DNA of 64,000 nt from Cepaea nemoralis (taxonomy: Eukaryota; Mollusca; Gastropoda; Stylommatophora; Helicidae): assembly GCA_014155875.1 (NCBI GenBank), contig JACEFZ010002074.1:62001-126000 (forward strand). The letters are read 5' to 3'. Positions 54,937-64,000 of the stretch are shown here, piece by piece; positions within the stretch are counted from its first letter, which is position 1; every line of letters starts with the position of its first letter. The position numbers were made by a program, and so were the translations under genes. Under the pieces are notes generated by a model that made no database searches, was not told where the DNA came from, and was given only the letters and a program-made list of their open reading frames with translations.

Positions 54937-56099
54937 TATCAATATTTAATTGCGCGCGTTAGTATCTTGACGTCAGACAATTTGAGTGTAGTATTGTCAG
55001 CTGCCATCTGTCCTTTAATTTTAGCCCACACAAGTTCTATAGGGTTTAAATGAGAATGGTACGGTGGAAGTCGCAAGCACCTATGGCCATGCTCTTCTAT
55101 CAACTTGTCGGTTTGATATTCCTTGCGTTTTAGCGCCTGTTTTACAAGGGACAACAACTGTAGCTTGAAATATGTATCTGGATATGGTATATTTTCCCTT
55201 CAGAGCCATATCTTTATTGCTTCATTTGTGCTCGATGTCGTAAGTATTTTGCCTTCTTGGGCAACAACATTGTGATATGATGCATCGTCCATGATTAGAC
55301 AAATCGGTCTATCAAGGGATGGATGTACTGTATTCTCGAGCCAATCTCTAACTACATTACCATCCATCTTATTATGATAATCCCTATTGTCTGTATGCTT
55401 TGATGCGAACACAAGTCCAGCATTCTGTAGTAAGACATTATGAATACTACCAGCATGGGCTATGACCAAACGTAGTCCTTTACTATTGGACACATATCGC
55501 TTTATCTTTCCATCCACTGATTGCCATTCCTTTTCACTTGTGTGATGCGCATTGATCCACGTTTCATCCAAATACACTATGTCATAATTTTCTTTGCGCA
55601 TTTCCTTTATTTCACGTAGGTATCTGCTTTTCATGGCTCCTAAATGCGGTTTCTCGCAAAGGATATTTCTATCTCCCTTGTACTTTCTAAAACCGAAGCC
55701 TAATTTCCTTATAATTTTTCACAAAGTTGCTTTGGATAGCTCTATGTCATTGTTCTTTCTCAACCAAACCCTAAGTTTTCTTACAGTCGCTGTTTCTTTG
55801 GCATCCAGCAGTTTTATAATAGCTTGCCTTAAGACATCCTTGTCAAATCTGTCTACAATTGCCTTTTTACCTACCGTTTGCTTATCGCGTGTTGGTTTCA
55901 TTCCAGATTCTTGCACCCATCGACGAAATGACCGTTTACTCAAACCCAATGGATGCACTGTTCTTTTTTCGGGATTTGTAATAGTATGAAATAGTTTCCT
56001 GTGATCAGCTTCTTGACAAAAATATGTGTACAACTTCATAGCGATGCTTAGAAGTGTACAAAATTTCACATTCAATCCTATTGAACAATATTCACACAT
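54937..56099 (-). pseudogene. DD82E-like ('Sailor'-type) Tc1/mariner-superfamily transposase
   Basis: Minus strand, one frame. N-terminal helix-turn-helix (KRSFRRWVQESG, then VRKLRVWLRK), VYLDETWINAHH with the first catalytic Asp (near 55565), IMDDASYHN with the second (near 55280), and LNPIELVWAKIKG with the Glu (near 55025). I count 82 residues between the second Asp of MDD and the Glu (83 from the first). That is far above the usual 34-41 and is the spacing that defines the Sailor (DD82E) group. Two in-frame TGA codons (near 55717 and 55195) interrupt it. The second is shared with copy A; the first is TTG in copy A. Terminal inverted repeats were not identified. Confidence 0.75.
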
Positions 56100-56350
56100 T
56101 CAAATGTTAGCGATAGATGGTAAGATTTATTTATATAATCACGTTTCATGAAAGCACTCACATTATTGACGACACCTCTGAACACTCCCAGTTAAACTGC
56201 GCGGGGATTTGCCATAAGGAAATTCCCGTGCACCGCGGAAAATATTCAGTATTGAACGCTGATTTTCTGGGTCAAGATGTAATCCATGTAATAATATGCA
56301 CTTAATTTCTGACTCGTAAATTATATACTGCATATAAACAAACATTGACA
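56100..56350. other. Non-coding flank holding the LTR-element empty site
   Basis: GATGTAATCCATGTAATAAT at 56276-56295 is the uninterrupted target of the copy A LTR insertion. Confidence 0.8.
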
Positions 56351-56360
56351 TCTGCTGTAT
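56351..56360. repeat. Penelope target-site duplication, left copy
   Basis: TCTGCTGTAT, repeated at 60346-60355 and single in copy A near 25508-25517. Confidence 0.9.
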
Positions 56361-56362
56361 AT

Positions 56363-56709
56363 GAATAACGAAGACACAAACAATAGATTGCACGATTTAT
56401 TGCCTGGCATATTTCGCTGCATCTCGTCAGGTACATACTGCAGAACTCACACAACTTACGTGAAATTAACTAGATAAATCCTTCAAGTTGAAATATACAC
56501 AATTTCGCACAGTAATGTCGATTGTCTACCACGGTAATTTTAAGCTGACTAACATGTCTTTCTGTTTACACAATTCTGGCTTGCGTTGATAGATCATAAT
56601 TGCTTCTGCAAATTTTAACAAGCGAGTATTCTGTGTTCTAAACAACACGCGAAATGCAGTCTCTCTGGACACAACATGGCGACTGGCAACAATGTGCTTG
56701 CCGATTGAA
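56363..56709 (-). repeat. Inverted arm of the Penelope element
   Basis: Reverse complement of 57364-57710; joined directly to the tandem unit near 56710. It carries a reverse copy of the hammerhead-like motif at 56389-56435. Confidence 0.9.
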
Positions 56710-57547
56710 ACAAGCGTTACCGTTCCTAGATATTCTAATGAGACGTAGAGCAGACGGCACAATTCAAAGATCGGTGTATCGCAAAGAAACATGGACTGGC
56801 CAATACCTAAATTTTCAGAGCTTCACACCTGTCCAGTACAAACGGGGCTTAGTACGGACCTTGTTTAACCGTGCTAGAAAGATATGCACCCAGGACACAC
56901 TGACAGAGGAATTTGAAACTCTGAAGAATGTCTTAAACCTGAATGGGTACTCCACAGGATTTATAAAGCGCCATTGCCAACAGCCCAAACCCAAAGCAGA
57001 CGTAACTACAGTCCCTAAACTCAAGGTATTCATCCAGCTAACCTTTCGAGGGGATGACGAAATGCAACGTCTACAAGACCGGCTTACTACAGCAGTAGGT
57101 CAAACATTCTGTGCGGCAACTCCAGTCATTAGATGTAAAACCGTACCCATTCCTACACCAACAGTCAAAGAGCCTGTTCCTCTGTACGCCACAAACAATT
57201 GTATTTACCAATTCACATGTAGATGCCAGGCCGTTTACATTGGCCGAACGGAGAGACAGCTTAACAAACGGGTGTTAGAACACATACCTCAATGGGTCAA
57301 CAAGATACAACACACAGGAGATGATAGCCACGAGGAGCCGACACACCGGAAGCTCCCGGCGTCTTCAATCGGCAAGCACATTGTTGCCAGTCGCCATGTT
57401 GTGTCCAGAGAGACTGCATTTCGCGTGTTGTTTAGAACACAGAATACTCGCTTGTTAAAATTTGCAGAAGCAATTATGATCTATCAACGCAAGCCAGAAT
57501 TGTGTAAACAGAAAGACATGTTAGTCAGCTTAAAATTACCGTGGTAG
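56654..57547 (+). pseudogene. Partial Penelope protein: C-terminal region with GIY-YIG endonuclease
   Basis: 297-residue open frame. The first 20 residues come from the inverted arm by chance; from about residue 21 it equals the C-terminal third of the full protein, including the FTCRCQAVYIGRTERQL GIY-YIG core. It lacks the RT catalytic part. Two differences from the full copy are seen: Asn for Asp in LFNRA/LFDRA and Glu for Val in DDEMQ/DDVMQ. It is part of the 5' pseudo-LTR, not an independent gene. Confidence 0.8.
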
Positions 57548-57740
57548 ACAATCGACATTACTGTGCGAAATTGTGTATATTTCAACTTGAAGGATTTATC
57601 TAGTTAATTTCACGTAAGTTGTGTGAGTTCTGCAGTATGTACCTGACGAGATGCAGCGAAATATGCCAGGCAATAAATCGTGCAATCTATTGTTTGTGTC
57701 TTCGTTATTCAAATTCACTACGGGAAAACATTGTTTTGAA
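56712..57740 (+). repeat. 5' pseudo-LTR of the Penelope element
   Basis: Direct repeat of 59317-60345 at an offset of 2605. Confidence 0.9.
57638..57684 (+). ncRNA. Hammerhead-ribozyme-like motif, 5' pseudo-LTR
   Basis: All invariant core positions are present in order: CTGACGA (57643-57649), GAAA (57658-57661), and U-C (57678-57679) before the predicted cut. Stem I pairs TGTAC (57638-57642) with GTGCA (57680-57684), 5 bp with one G-U. Stem II is reduced to one G-C pair around a 6-nt loop, and stem III is short and bulged. Hammerheads are known in Penelope pseudo-LTRs; activity is not shown here. Confidence 0.5.
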
Positions 57741-60152
57741 TTTCTCAAACGTCGCCTCCCATTACCAACTGTGAAGCGATTAGATGGATTACTCAAGCTG
57801 AAGTGTAAGATATCGCTACAGGATTGTCGATTGAGATTTCTCGAGGAATGCCTAAGGACGGGGATATTTCCTCACCGGTATTTCAGATCTCTGAGGACGG
57901 ACAGAATATGTCCGACAAGAAAAAACCTGAGACGACTGACAAAAAACCAGATAGAAGAAACCCAGTCCAAGCTGGCCAACTTGAAGCGCACACACAGTTC
58001 TGCCTACTACGTCACCCAAGAATTGAGTTTGTATGGCTACTTGAAGTTCACGAAATTCTGTACAGAAGCAGTGTACAAGGTGAAAATCGCAGAGAATGCT
58101 CGCCTCAACAAATCACTGAGCACTGAAAAGGTAACAACGTCAGTACTAGACAACCCAGAGAAGTATGTGAGGAACTTATCGTCATACGTACTCAACAACA
58201 TTGAAACAGAGGCCCTTGCATACGGATTAAAATTATGCATAAAGCCTAAACACATCAATCGTGTTGAGTCGCAAGCACAGTTTGAAATGTTGTTTGATCA
58301 AGTCTCCAAGTTATCACCTACCTCTGCTGATTCGGTCGGGTGGCTGAAGGCCAAACTGGTAGATTTAGAACACCAGTATCGCACAACACCCTCTAAACAG
58401 ACGTGTCCGCTGACCAACGAACACCTTACTGCCTTAAAAGCGTTAAAGGCTAACAAAACCCTCGTCATACTGAAACTTGACAAAGGGAGCGGTACAGTAC
58501 TGATGGACATGTCAGATTACCAGAGAAAAATGGATGTAATATTGTCAGACGAATCCAAATTCAGGATAGATCAAAAAGTAAACAAGTCGGAGGACTTGGA
58601 TGCTATAATGAGGAAAGAGATCCAGTCACTTGTGAATGCGGGACTCATCAGTGAGGCCACTGCAAAAACGCTCACACCACGCGGCTCGCACACTCCTCAG
58701 ATGTACGGTCTACCCAAACTTCACAAGCCCGGCATCCCGCTAAGACCTATCCTGTCCATGGTTAACTCTGCACAACACCGAATGGCGAGATGGTTAGCAG
58801 AAATGTTAAAACCAGTACGACAGTCCTTCGATCCAAAAATACTCAGAGATACATTCCAACTGGTGGAATTATTGGATACTATGGACATAAATAACAAACA
58901 CATGGCATCCATGGATATAGCCTCCCTATTCACTAACGTTCCATTAGAGGAGACAGTGAAAATAATAAGGGAACGCATTGAAGACAAACAACTAAAATTA
59001 GGCATACCAACACCTATTCTGGAGAGGCTACTACTACTATGTACCGCCAACATCCTATTCAATTTTCAAACTAAGTCATACCGCCAAATTGACGGAGTGG
59101 CCATGGGGAGTCCTCTTGGTCCTATTCTAGCGGACATCTTCATGGCACACTTAGAAGAAAAGAGATCCTCAGACATCAACAACTTGGCCTTTTACCGGCG
59201 TTATGTGGACGATATACTAATCATCACCACAGACGAGCTACAAGCAACATCGTTTCAGGCCACAATGAACAAGACGCATAAAAACATCTCTCTATCTATG
59301 GAACACGAACACAACGAAGCGTTACCGTTCCTAGATATTCTAATGAGACGTAGAGCAGACGGCACAATTCAAAGATCGGTGTATCGCAAAGAAACATGGA
59401 CTGGCCAATACCTAAATTTTCAGAGCTTCACACCTGTCCAGTACAAACGGGGCTTAGTACGGACCTTGTTTGACCGTGCTAGAAAGATATGCACCCAGGA
59501 CACACTGACAGAGGAATTTGAAACTCTGAAGAATGTCTTAAACCTGAATGGGTACTCCACAGGATTTATAAAGCGCCATTGCCAACAGCCCAAACCCAAA
59601 GCAGACGTAACTACAGTCCCTAAACTCAAGGTATTCATCCAGCTAACCTTTCGAGGGGATGACGTAATGCAACGTCTACAAGACCGGCTTACTACAGCAG
59701 TAGGTCAAACATTCTGTGCGGCAACTCCAGTCATTAGATGTAAAACCGTACCCATTCCTACACCAACAGTCAAAGAGCCTGTTCCTCTGTACGCCACAAA
59801 CAATTGTATTTACCAATTCACATGTAGATGCCAGGCCGTTTACATTGGCCGAACGGAGAGACAGCTTAACAAACGGGTGTTAGAACACATACCTCAATGG
59901 GTCAACAAGATACAACACACAGGAGATGATAGCCACGAGGAGCCGACACACCGGAAGCTCCCGGCGTCTTCAATCGGCAAGCACATTGTTGCCAGTCGCC
60001 ATGTTGTGTCCAGAGAGACTGCATTTCGCGTGTTGTTTAGAACACAGAATACTCGCTTGTTAAAATTTGCAGAAGCAATTATGATCTATCAACGCAAGCC
60101 AGAATTGTGTAAACAGAAAGACATGTTAGTCAGCTTAAAATTACCGTGGTAG
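57651..60152 (+). CDS. Penelope-like reverse transcriptase with GIY-YIG endonuclease
   Basis: 833 residues, uninterrupted. RT motifs: LVILKLDKGSGTVL near 280, YGLPKLHKPGIPLRPILS near 350, MDIASLFTNVPLEET near 420, GVAMGSPLGPILADIF near 485, and YVDD at 518-521 (catalytic Asp pair). After a basic linker, GIY-YIG at about 719-746 (FTCRCQAVYIGRTERQL) with Cys residues before it, as in endonuclease-bearing Penelope elements. It would nick DNA and copy the element RNA from the nick. The first ATG (57651) lies inside the hammerhead-like motif, upstream of the predicted cut, so the real start is uncertain. Intact frame suggests recent activity. Confidence 0.9.
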   Translation: MQRNMPGNKSCNLLFVSSLFKFTTGKHCFEFLKRRLPLPTVKRLDGLLKLKCKISLQDCRLRFLEECLRTGIFPHRYFRSLRTDRICPTRKNLRRLTKNQIEETQSKLANLKRTHSSAYYVTQELSLYGYLKFTKFCTEAVYKVKIAENARLNKSLSTEKVTTSVLDNPEKYVRNLSSYVLNNIETEALAYGLKLCIKPKHINRVESQAQFEMLFDQVSKLSPTSADSVGWLKAKLVDLEHQYRTTPSKQTCPLTNEHLTALKALKANKTLVILKLDKGSGTVLMDMSDYQRKMDVILSDESKFRIDQKVNKSEDLDAIMRKEIQSLVNAGLISEATAKTLTPRGSHTPQMYGLPKLHKPGIPLRPILSMVNSAQHRMARWLAEMLKPVRQSFDPKILRDTFQLVELLDTMDINNKHMASMDIASLFTNVPLEETVKIIRERIEDKQLKLGIPTPILERLLLLCTANILFNFQTKSYRQIDGVAMGSPLGPILADIFMAHLEEKRSSDINNLAFYRRYVDDILIITTDELQATSFQATMNKTHKNISLSMEHEHNEALPFLDILMRRRADGTIQRSVYRKETWTGQYLNFQSFTPVQYKRGLVRTLFDRARKICTQDTLTEEFETLKNVLNLNGYSTGFIKRHCQQPKPKADVTTVPKLKVFIQLTFRGDDVMQRLQDRLTTAVGQTFCAATPVIRCKTVPIPTPTVKEPVPLYATNNCIYQFTCRCQAVYIGRTERQLNKRVLEHIPQWVNKIQHTGDDSHEEPTHRKLPASSIGKHIVASRHVVSRETAFRVLFRTQNTRLLKFAEAIMIYQRKPELCKQKDMLVSLKLPW

Positions 60153-60345
60153 ACAATCGACATTACTGTGCGAAATTGTGTATATTTCAACTTGAAGGAT
60201 TTATCTAGTTAATTTCACGTAAGTTGTGTGAGTTCTGCAGTATGTACCTGACGAGATGCAGCGAAATATGCCAGGCAATAAATCGTGCAATCTATTGTTT
60301 GTGTCTTCGTTATTCAAATTCACTACGGGAAAACATTGTTTTGAA
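59317..60345 (+). repeat. 3' pseudo-LTR of the Penelope element
   Basis: Encodes the protein C-terminus and 3' untranslated part; nearly identical to 56712-57740. Confidence 0.9.
60243..60289 (+). ncRNA. Hammerhead-ribozyme-like motif, 3' pseudo-LTR
   Basis: Same motif as 57638-57684, 2605 nt downstream. Predicted cut after C60284. Cutting both would release a unit of exactly 2605 nt. Confidence 0.5.
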
Positions 60346-60355
60346 TCTGCTGTAT
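60346..60355. repeat. Penelope target-site duplication, right copy
   Basis: TCTGCTGTAT; copy B flank resumes here. Confidence 0.9.
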
Positions 60356-60509
60356 AATCTCCAGAACAAAAAGTTTTTTTATTGGGTGGACATAATGATA
60401 AGGTTATATGCTAAATCTCATCATTTCCCCTCAGTTGGCTACTGAGATATGGATTTTTATATGGAGGCAACCAAATGTAAATGCACTATAGTTATTTTAC
60501 TTTATGGTG

Positions 60510-60592
60510 CGTGAATTCTGCAGCATGTACCTGACAAGATGCAGCAAAGTATGCCAGGCAGAAATCATGCAATCTATTGTTTGTGAGATCTT
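60510..60592 (+). repeat. Old Penelope pseudo-LTR relic, copy B
   Basis: Counterpart of 25671-25750 with CTGACAA and CAAAG in place of the hammerhead core, so inactive. Confidence 0.65.
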
Positions 60593-60624
60593 ATATATCA
60601 GATTCTCAAAACATGTGTCTACAG

Positions 60625-60743
60625 ATGATGATACCTGTGTTTGTCAGCCAGTACTTTATACCAGCAGATACTCCAGTATGGGTATACTATATCATAATGG
60701 TTGTTGCTGGCTTTGGCATTTCTGTGGCCTTGTTATTGCCATG
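60625..60743 (+). CDS. MFSD2: Duplicate MFSD2-like exon
   Basis: 119 bp, same length, acceptor (CTACAG at 60619-60624) and donor (GTGAGT at 60744) as 25788-25906. Encodes the same membrane segment with YYIIMVVAG for YYIVMVVAG, a conservative change. No stop. It lies 24 kb downstream of the last MFSD2 exon, with no neighbouring MFSD2 exons up to 64000. Either an orphan exon or part of a second MFSD2 gene continuing past the window. Confidence 0.7.
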
Positions 60744-61424
60744 GTGAGTATTGACTGTATTGCTTCTTTGTATGTTTCTTATTGTATCAGCCGGCCATGT
60801 TAAATGAGTGACTTACATAGAAATTACTGTATCATGAGCTAGACTCAAGGGATCAAGCTCACAGTGTCCTGAAAAAAGATAAAAAGACACTTCCTTGAAA
60901 ACTTCATTGGAGAACTATAGTATTAACCTTGAAAACTTCATTGGAGAACTATAGTATTAACCTTGAAAACTGAGAGAACATTGCAGCTGATTCACTCAGT
61001 CTGGCAGAGTCATATCTCTGCTGGTATGATGACACTGAATTGGTTATTTATTGAGAACTCCAGACAGAACCATGACGTATGAAAATCAAAAGTGGAGTTA
61101 TATCATTTTAATTGATAGAAGATAATCCTCTGCCATAATTGTAACATATGTTGCAAGGCTCAGCCTGGTCTAATCTTCTTCTTACAGTCCATGCCATGTG
61201 GCGCTAGTCATCATGTCTGTCCACAGCCTTCTGTCTTGGGCATATTTCTGATACTGATGTTCCTCCAGGCCAAGATGTCAAATTGTCTAGTAGCTTTTCT
61301 CTTGCCTCTGTTTGTGATATACCAGAATTTTTTTGTCATTTGCTCACTTTGAACTCTAGTGTTGTCCACACCAGACTGATTTTTCCGTGTGGCTAGCTTT
61401 CCTTTTACCAGTGTCCTTCACAAT
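60744..61424. other. Intron-like flank, copy B
   Basis: Collinear with 25907-27160 without the LINE (empty site near 61062-61072) and without the local tandem duplication. Confidence 0.7.
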
Positions 61425-61590
61425 CAGATGAAGCCACTCCAACTTCAGAGGTACTTATAATTTACATCTCCTAGTCAAGGATGAGAATTCAACATATTAG
61501 TCCAACTGACCGGTGAAGGACGTTAAACCTGCTACCTCGCCATCAGCACACCGGAAGTTTAAGAGAGAGCACACTTATCCATTCAACCAC
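61425..61590 (-). repeat. SINE S3, copy B
   Basis: Counterpart of 27160-27310; CATTCAACCACGCTGACTTC on the + strand is the head. Confidence 0.55.
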
Positions 61591-61734
61591 GCTGACTTCT
61601 TAAATAACGTGGATTGTCTTCTTCTGATGACCAGTCAATCACCTCCAAGCTCACCATAGAACTGACAGCTGATATATTGTCCTCTTTGGCAACGATGGAC
61701 AAGCAACAAAAGATCTGTATTACTTTGTTTTGAG

Positions 61735-62005
61735 TAAATGACCATTGTTTACACGCCTTGATGTGCCTTGGGATTATGGTGCTAGCTCCATATGCTTATA
61801 GATCAGTCAGCACTCTAGGGGTGATGCGCTCAATATCACATAGTCCACCTTTACTGTCCACGACATTTCCTGGTACAAATTTTGGGCTGGGTCAAATTGT
61901 GAGCCCAATTCAATTTTAAAAATCTGCCTCAATGTGAATTCAAACCCTTGACCTCCAGGCCGGCAGGTTAGCATGCTAGTAACTGCACCACCGCAGCTCC
62001 CACAA
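61735..62005 (-). repeat. SINE S2, copy B
   Basis: The minus strand reads GAGCTGCGGTGGTGCAGTTA, CTAACCTGCCGGCCTGGAGG and TCAAGGGTTTGAATTC, a tRNA-like head with box A-like and box B-like parts about 40 nt apart. Confidence 0.75.
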
Positions 62006-62149
62006 CATGGTATGGGGTAGTAATTTTCTCTGCATGTAGCTGCCCCTTTCCTACACTGACAGGCAATATAGGCAGCAGATGACCTTTCCTCTTTTTTTTT
62101 GGTCGTCATCATTGGCATCCTTGCCATCTTGACAGATGATAGTTTCTTA

Positions 62150-62600
62150 CATTGTGCTTCAAAAAGGTGTAATAGTTACAACCCATGGCAGTAGCGAATG
62201 TGACAAATCAGACCAATTGACTGCTGTAAATGTTTGTCCACAATGGATGCATGTGAGCACATGGTCATTTCCACCATCATGCATCATCCTCTGTCTCACA
62301 CGCTTAGTGTGTGACCAATCTGCAATCATTGTCTCCTTTGCGTTCATTAAATTTCTGATCTTTGCCCTACATGCCACACGTTTAGCTGTGACTTATTCCC
62401 AAGGTGCAATATCAATGCCTGTATCAATCATGTCCCGCTTATACACATCTTTGTATCGTTGTAGAAGTTCCAGGTTGCAAGCTGTAGCTTGAGAATTTTA
62501 TATTTCTTTTTAGTACCTGGTGCATTCGATTTTACAACCTGCGATTCAGATTTTATCCTTGCCTCAATCGCCCATTGAAGCAGGTGGGCTAAGGTGGATC
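62150..62600 (-). pseudogene. LINE C-terminal tail with zinc-finger-like segment, copy B
   Basis: The minus strand gives RYKDVYKRDMIDTGIDIAP (frame with one stop), then RAKIRNLMNAKETMIADWSH and LTCIHCGQTFTAVNWSDLSH, a C2H2-like finger that ends many RTE-like endonuclease/RT proteins. RT is absent. Confidence 0.6.
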
Positions 62601-62759
62601 AGCAACCAATTGGGCAGAGGTGCCCATCTTGAGGTGGACGGTAGCCGATCAGTGACACCTGTAGGTGTCTCTCACTGTCATAGGCAACCCATGGCGCCCC
62701 TGTCAATGCCAACTGCCAAGGACTTATAACCCGTAACTGCTACCTCTTACTTTGATTCC

Positions 62760-63125
62760 GAGACCAGTTAAGACCATGACTGGAGTTATACCTCCCCATA
62801 GCACAGAGCCTGGGCTGAATTATAGAGACCATGTGTTGCCCATGCAGCATGATCCCTATCTTGGCTTGCCTAGTTCACTCCAGAGGAAAGGTACAACCGC
62901 CTGCCAGAGCTTCGATCCTAGACCAGTTGCCAACCAAGGCTTAGGGCCTAATCTGTCCTGCCATGACATTTAGTCCTTAGGTTGCATTTCCTCGCACCAG
63001 GATAAGGCTTGCACCCTCCCAATTGCGCTCCTTCATCCGAAGCCGTTGGCACAATGTGGGGTGTCGGGTTTGGTGAGCGCCGCCCAATATTCAGCACTAA
63101 CAGAAAGCAGGTAGTACCATCTACT
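62760..63125 (+). repeat. Dispersed repeat S4
   Basis: Matches 36230-36680 almost end to end, with a shorter middle. Confidence 0.7.
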
Positions 63126-63529
63126 GTCATATGATAGCTTGACAGTACAGCAGCATTATTGTTTAAAATGTTAGCCGTCTGTGAATGACATGTTTCATTG
63201 TTACGTGATTAGAAAATAAATAACGGTAAAGATAATCTTATGTTGCTTGCTGCCATCGGGGTGCGACATAATAGTGTTTCACGTATTCTAACCATAACAC
63301 AATGAGGTAGGGTGTCCATGACTTTTCCTCACCATCTTTCCTCCCTAAATAAGTTCCAGAAAATTCTTAAAATTATTTGGTGGCCATTTCGTGATGATTG
63401 GTTGACCGTGGTGAGAGAAGAATAATCCTGCCATTGCTGTGGATTGAACCCCACACTTTCTTGGTTATCAACTGACAGTAGTATAAGATGGGTTATTGTG
63501 GTGTTACGTTAAATATCTTTGGTTTGATG
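63126..63529. other. Unassigned sequence
   Basis: Nothing recognised. Confidence 0.35.
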
Positions 63530-63745
63530 GTGATGTTGATGCACGGTGACGGATGGTGATGATTGATGGTAATGGATGATGATGATGATTGATATTATGG
63601 TTGATATGATTGATGCTAATGGATGATAATGATTAATGGTAACAGATGATGAGGATTGATGGAAAATGATGATGATGATTGTTGGTAATGGATTATGATG
63701 ATTGATGGTAGTGAATGATGATGATTGATGATATTTTTTTTTTTT
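63530..63745 (+). repeat. Imperfect GATGATGATTGATGGTAATG simple repeat
   Basis: Related in type to 28712-29110; ends in a T run at 63736. Confidence 0.85.
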
Positions 63746-64000
63746 TACTTCTAGTAGTGCTGGAGTGAATTTTGCACGTTTAGTTTAGTTTAGTTTAGTT
63801 GTTGGATCAACATTACGGCACACGGTTTAACCCATAAGTGCTCCGTTTTCCTCCTAACTCAAACCTGAGTCTGGAGAAACTCAGCTCAATGCCCGAACTC
63901 CGTTGCATCGGCGAGGATCTTGAAATACTTTGGGTAGATTTTTAACTCGAAATTTTGCCCGGGCAGAGCCGTTAGGCTACTCTATTTCGATTTCCAACCA
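63746..64000. other. Unassigned, possible SINE edge
   Basis: A (TTTAG)n stretch at 63780-63800; the last 40 bp (minus strand GTTGGAAATCGAA ... GCCTAACGGCTC) look repeat-like, but no assignment is possible at the window edge. Confidence 0.3.

Larger units (their letters stand above)
56361..60345 (+). mobile_element. Young Penelope-like element
   Basis: Flanked by a 10-bp duplication TCTGCTGTAT (56351-56360, 60346-60355). Layout: a 347-bp inverted arm, a 1029-bp pseudo-LTR, the unique RT region, and a second 1029-bp pseudo-LTR. The pseudo-LTRs differ at about two positions by eye. Copy A has the empty site at 25510. The inverted partial unit plus tandem partial unit is the typical Penelope arrangement (family knowledge). 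Confidence 0.92.

Overview
This window is metazoan nuclear DNA, probably from a marine invertebrate; a lophotrochozoan such as a mollusc would fit, but that is inference. It has spliced exons with GT-AG borders, AT-rich introns, SINEs with tRNA-like heads, microsatellites and dense decayed transposable elements. No bacterial gene organisation, rRNA or convincing tRNA gene is visible.

Host gene: only one is recognised, the 3' part of an MFSD2-like lysophosphatidylcholine symporter on the + strand. Its exons lie at about 25788-25906, 30994-31131, 32591-32773 and 36777-36852 (stop). A second intact copy of the 25788 exon lies at 60625-60743, inside a segmental duplication.

Layout: 1-6223 holds a decayed LTR retrotransposon with the unusual order protease-integrase-RT-RNase H. 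6226-9490 holds broken non-LTR (LINE) fragments in both orientations. 10267-28245 (copy A) and 48775-62610 (copy B) are direct copies of one roughly 9-10 kb segment. That segment contains a CCHC/endonuclease LINE, an oppositely oriented RNase H LINE, a 284-bp TA-flanked MITE inside a Penelope relic, a LINE tail ending in (GAT)n, a DD82E-type ('Sailor'-like) Tc1/mariner transposase, and the MFSD2 exon with flanking SINEs. After duplication, copy A gained a nearly intact LTR retrotransposon (17490-25440, 520-bp LTRs, CCATG target duplication) and two LINE fragments. Copy B gained a young Penelope-like element (56361-60345, 10-bp target duplication). Each copy therefore preserves the empty site for the other's insertions. 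28250-36776 is MFSD2 intronic sequence filled with LINEs, SINEs and tandem repeats. 37341-48625 is a LINE graveyard with a second MITE and a mariner relic. 62610-64000 is repeats and unassigned sequence.

The most notable elements are three. The Penelope-like element has an open 833-residue RT plus GIY-YIG frame, tandem 1029-bp pseudo-LTRs, an inverted arm, and a hammerhead-ribozyme-like motif exactly one 2605-nt unit apart. The Gmr1-type LTR element has integrase before RT, a primer site resembling that for tRNA-Pro, an in-frame UAG in gag, and a short membrane-segment frame after pol. A ten-unit minisatellite in the MFSD2 gene begins at, and repeats, a 5' splice site.
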